A stretch of 50,411 nucleotides of DNA, taken from Porphyromonas cangingivalis. Lineage in GTDB: Bacteria; Bacteroidota; Bacteroidia; Bacteroidales; Paludibacteraceae. Each line of letters starts with the position of its first letter. Position 1 is the first letter of the stretch. Positions 49,849 through 50,411 of this stretch are shown in pieces. The DNA is taken from positions 1 to 50,411 of the forward strand of contig CAMDNO010000010.1 of NCBI GenBank assembly GCA_945902955.1, read 5' to 3'. The notes under the pieces are model-generated. The model made no database searches and was not told the origin of the DNA. It was given only the letters and a program-made list of their open reading frames with translations. The translations under genes and the position numbers were made by a program.

Positions 49849-50411
49849 ATGAAAACAAATGACATATTAAAACAACAAATAGACTCTCTTCCTGAGGTTC
49901 CGGGCGTATATCAATATTTTAATGAACAGGATGAAATAATATACGTTGGAAAAGCAAAGAATTTAAAAAAAAGGGTAAACTCTTATTTCAATAAAATTCA
50001 CGAACAGGGAAAAACAAACGTATTAGTCAAAAACATAGTTTCGCTTAAATACATAGTTGTAGCAACCGAAGAAGATGCATTATTACTCGAAAACAATTTA
50101 ATAAAAGAATATCAACCCCGCTACAATGTTTTATTAAAAGATGGAAAAACCTACCCAAGTATATGCATAACTAACGAACCCTTTCCACGTATATTTAAAA
50201 CAAGAAACATTATAAAAAATGGCTCACTATATTTTGGTCCATATAGTTCAAACTGGACAATAAATTCATTACTTGATATTATTCACCAACTTTACCCAAT
50301 CCGCACTTGTCGATTACCATTATACAACGATAATATAAAAAACGGGAAGTTTAAAGTTTGCCTTCAATACCATATCCACAAATGCAATGGACCTTGTGAA
50401 GCAAAGGAATC
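49849..50411 (+). CDS. uvrC: Excinuclease ABC subunit C, N-terminal part (runs off the window)
   Basis: The first 187 residues of UvrC, which makes both incisions in nucleotide-excision repair. The GIY-YIG nuclease domain is clear (PEVPGVYQYFNEQDEIIYVG, KAKNLKKRVNSYF, TEEDALLLENNLIKEYQPRY), followed by FGPYSS and the Cys-rich RTCRLPL and HKCNGPCE segment. The frame is open to the last base. The ATG at 49849 lies 28 bases after the second parS-like site. Confidence 0.95.
   Translation, partial: MKTNDILKQQIDSLPEVPGVYQYFNEQDEIIYVGKAKNLKKRVNSYFNKIHEQGKTNVLVKNIVSLKYIVVATEEDALLLENNLIKEYQPRYNVLLKDGKTYPSICITNEPFPRIFKTRNIIKNGSLYFGPYSSNWTINSLLDIIHQLYPIRTCRLPLYNDNIKNGKFKVCLQYHIHKCNGPCEAKE

Noticed and set aside
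1-50411. CRISPR array
   Set aside because: No regularly spaced identical repeats of 20-40 bases were seen. The tandem arrays at 23304-23441 have short degenerate units without spacers.

Overview
The window looks like chromosomal DNA of a member of the Bacteroidota, probably Bacteroidales or a close relative. The reasons are: promoter boxes of the TAnnTTTG type with a TTTG about 25 bases upstream; almost no Shine-Dalgarno sequences; a type IX secretion (T9SS) cargo protein plus PorW/SprE-like and PorX-like genes; TonB/CarboxypepD-type outer-membrane proteins; an N-succinylornithine-type carbamoyltransferase; and a ribosomal protein S1 with long acidic tails. No intact tRNA, rRNA, CRISPR array or transposase gene was found.

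Layout. 1-170: the 3' half of a tRNA gene followed by a terminator, probably the edge of an integrated element lying to the left. 414-2528: a secreted T9SS cargo protein. 2723-3265: a DUF4160/DUF2442 pair. 3346-9010: restriction-modification (R-M) cassette A, made of a structured RNA, two adenine-methylase-like genes (the second a compositional mosaic with a fossil C-terminus behind it) and a GIY-YIG/T5orf172-helicase protein. 9085-15461: ion homeostasis and envelope genes (CPA2 antiporter, TerC, NhaC, M48 lipoprotein, VanZ-like). 15615-19193: dprA, DUF4268, rluF-like, ssb. 19312-25339: TetR regulator, DUF5686 outer-membrane protein, TerB-DnaJ protein, flippase, small membrane protein. 25547-32152: porW, porX, argF', apt. 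32433-35539: secreted metzincin and TonB-family receptor. 35852-39506: rpsA and a CorC-type protein. 39661-43589: R-M cassette B (the same structured RNA, an EcoRI-type methylase, a DUF262-HNH nuclease), then a partial duplicate of an old-yellow-enzyme gene and a RelE-type toxin-antitoxin pair. 43597-50411: the complete old-yellow-enzyme gene, comM/yifB, a Tat-signal protein, an orphan ORF, mnmG, two parS-like sites and the start of uvrC.

The most notable observation is that the same structured RNA of about 190 nt (3346-3534 and 39770-39964) sits directly upstream of two unrelated R-M gene sets. Three of its helices differ in sequence between the copies but keep pairing. A 5' pseudoknot helix is invariant. 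In both copies the closing helix P1 overlaps the 5' arm of a terminator hairpin followed by seven T. This is the architecture of an attenuator or of a discrete terminated RNA, and it suggests an RNA control module that travels with R-M cassettes. I could not match it to a family I know; homology searches were not possible here.

Other points: probable domain replacement in the cassette A methylase; a 33-bp palindromic repeat built into its coding start and found again beside cassette B; a 487-bp direct duplication around the toxin-antitoxin region; and paired parS-like sites between mnmG and uvrC.
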